Both the position numbers and the translations under genes were made by a program. Below the pieces are notes generated by a model, which was given only the letters and a program-made list of their open reading frames with translations, was not told the DNA's origin and did no database searches. DNA of 64,000 nucleotides from Candidatus Delongbacteria bacterium. Lineage in GTDB: Bacteria; CAIWAD01. The DNA lies in the NCBI GenBank assembly GCA_041675285.1, contig JBAYTZ010000003.1, forward strand, positions 62,001 to 126,000, read 5' to 3'. Shown piece by piece: positions 63,708 through 64,000 of this stretch. Numbering within the stretch: position 1 is the stretch's first letter; the number at the start of each line of letters is the position of its first letter.

Positions 63708-64000
63708 ATGATTCGCATACCGACCCATCGGCCCCCGACCCATCCCGGCGAGATGCTGCTGCTGGAGTTCCTGCAACCGATGGGACTTTCGCAGAAGCGG
63801 CTGGCTGAGGGCATCCAGGTCCCTTATCAGCGCGTCAACGAGTTGATCCGCGGCAAACGGGGGCTAACTCCCAGCACGGCCCTGCGTTTGTCGAAGTTCT
63901 TCGGAAACACGCCCGACTTCTGGCTCAACCTGCAACTGCGGTGGGACCTGTTCCATGCCCTGCGGGCGGAGCAGGAGCAACTGCGGCAGATTCGGCGCTT
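63708..64000 (+). CDS. higA: HigA-type antitoxin (cut by window end)
   Basis: At least 97 residues lie before the window edge. Seen: HPGEMLLLEFLQPMGLSQKRLAEGI, VPYQRVNELIRGKRGLTPSTALRLSKFFG and FWLNLQLRWDLFHA. This XRE helix-turn-helix antitoxin neutralises HigB and represses the operon through the inverted repeat upstream of higB. AGGAGAAGGG precedes the ATG. About ten residues at the C-terminus are probably missing. Confidence 0.93.
   Translation, partial: MIRIPTHRPPTHPGEMLLLEFLQPMGLSQKRLAEGIQVPYQRVNELIRGKRGLTPSTALRLSKFFGNTPDFWLNLQLRWDLFHALRAEQEQLRQIRR

Overview
The window is about 64 kb of high-GC, gene-dense bacterial chromosome. Several markers point to an uncultured member of the Fibrobacterota-Chlorobiota-Bacteroidota (FCB) group or a related candidate phylum: secreted proteins ending in PNPFNP-type (FlgD-like, type IX secretion) sorting domains, two PorV/PorQ-like outer-membrane barrels, a PPDK, a meso-DAP-type MurE, a flagellin and an NtrC-type regulator. 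I cannot name the genus.

The main result is a selenocysteine (Sec) module. A tRNA-Sec gene with anticodon UCA, a long variable arm and an 8-position acceptor stem lies at 11469-11566 (minus). Two exported thioredoxin-fold proteins at 46082-47806 and 48598-50379 each have an in-frame TGA exactly at the first Cys position of the thioredoxin motif (W-U-P-S-C and W-U-P-G-C). Each TGA is followed, after the same 16 nt, by a hairpin with the identical loop AGUUUC, which fits a bacterial SECIS element. A third tandem paralogue at 50575-52350 has an ordinary W-C-G-P-C and has lost the inner hairpin pairing. An ordinary gene caller would split both selenoprotein genes. selA, selB and selD are not in the window.

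Layout. 1-11140 (minus): four tandem paralogues of about 1000 aa, exported, with near-identical C-terminal sorting domains. 11141-11720: tRNA-Sec with its promoter and terminator. 11721-15651 (plus): VOC protein, metallophosphoesterase, two small lipoproteins. 15740-19268 (minus): K+ channel, separate cyclic-nucleotide-binding protein, RmuC, ArsC-like protein. 19389-23321: histidine kinase plus NtrC-type regulator, convergent with a flagellin gene. 23817-28537 (plus): coupled envelope operon (lipoprotein, BNR-like protein with sorting domain, two PorV-like barrels). 28591-32565 (plus): isocitrate/isopropylmalate-type dehydrogenase, lipoproteins, YibQ-like deacetylase, PdxJ. 32609-33858: a low-GC cassette bounded by 32-bp inverted repeats, carrying a PD-(D/E)xK protein. 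33964-40372 (plus): tryptophanase, HAD phosphatase, FBPase, PPDK with a histone-H1-like tail. 40376-41469: AT-rich repeat island beside a GxxExxY gene. 41563-45016 (minus): aldo/keto reductase and a beta-helix-like secreted protein. 45273-52350: SDR and the Sec/Sec/Cys thioredoxin trio. 52760-56540 (plus): RRM protein, NimA-like protein, MFS transporter, M48 protease, DinB protein. 56705-63325 (plus): receiver, RlmN, two glycan enzymes, MurE, MurD. 63348-64000: higBA toxin-antitoxin with promoter and operator, cut by the window edge.

How the parts fit together: much of the window serves the cell envelope. It holds surface cargo with sorting tails, PorV-like barrels that could serve their export, lipoproteins, and peptidoglycan and glycan enzymes. 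The selenoproteins belong to this exported set, so the inference is an extracytoplasmic Sec-dependent thiol redox activity. Repeat-derived inserts are scattered through the central 10 kb (30.4, 32.6-33.9, 36.0 and 40.4-41.0 kb) and have altered the ends of neighbouring genes.
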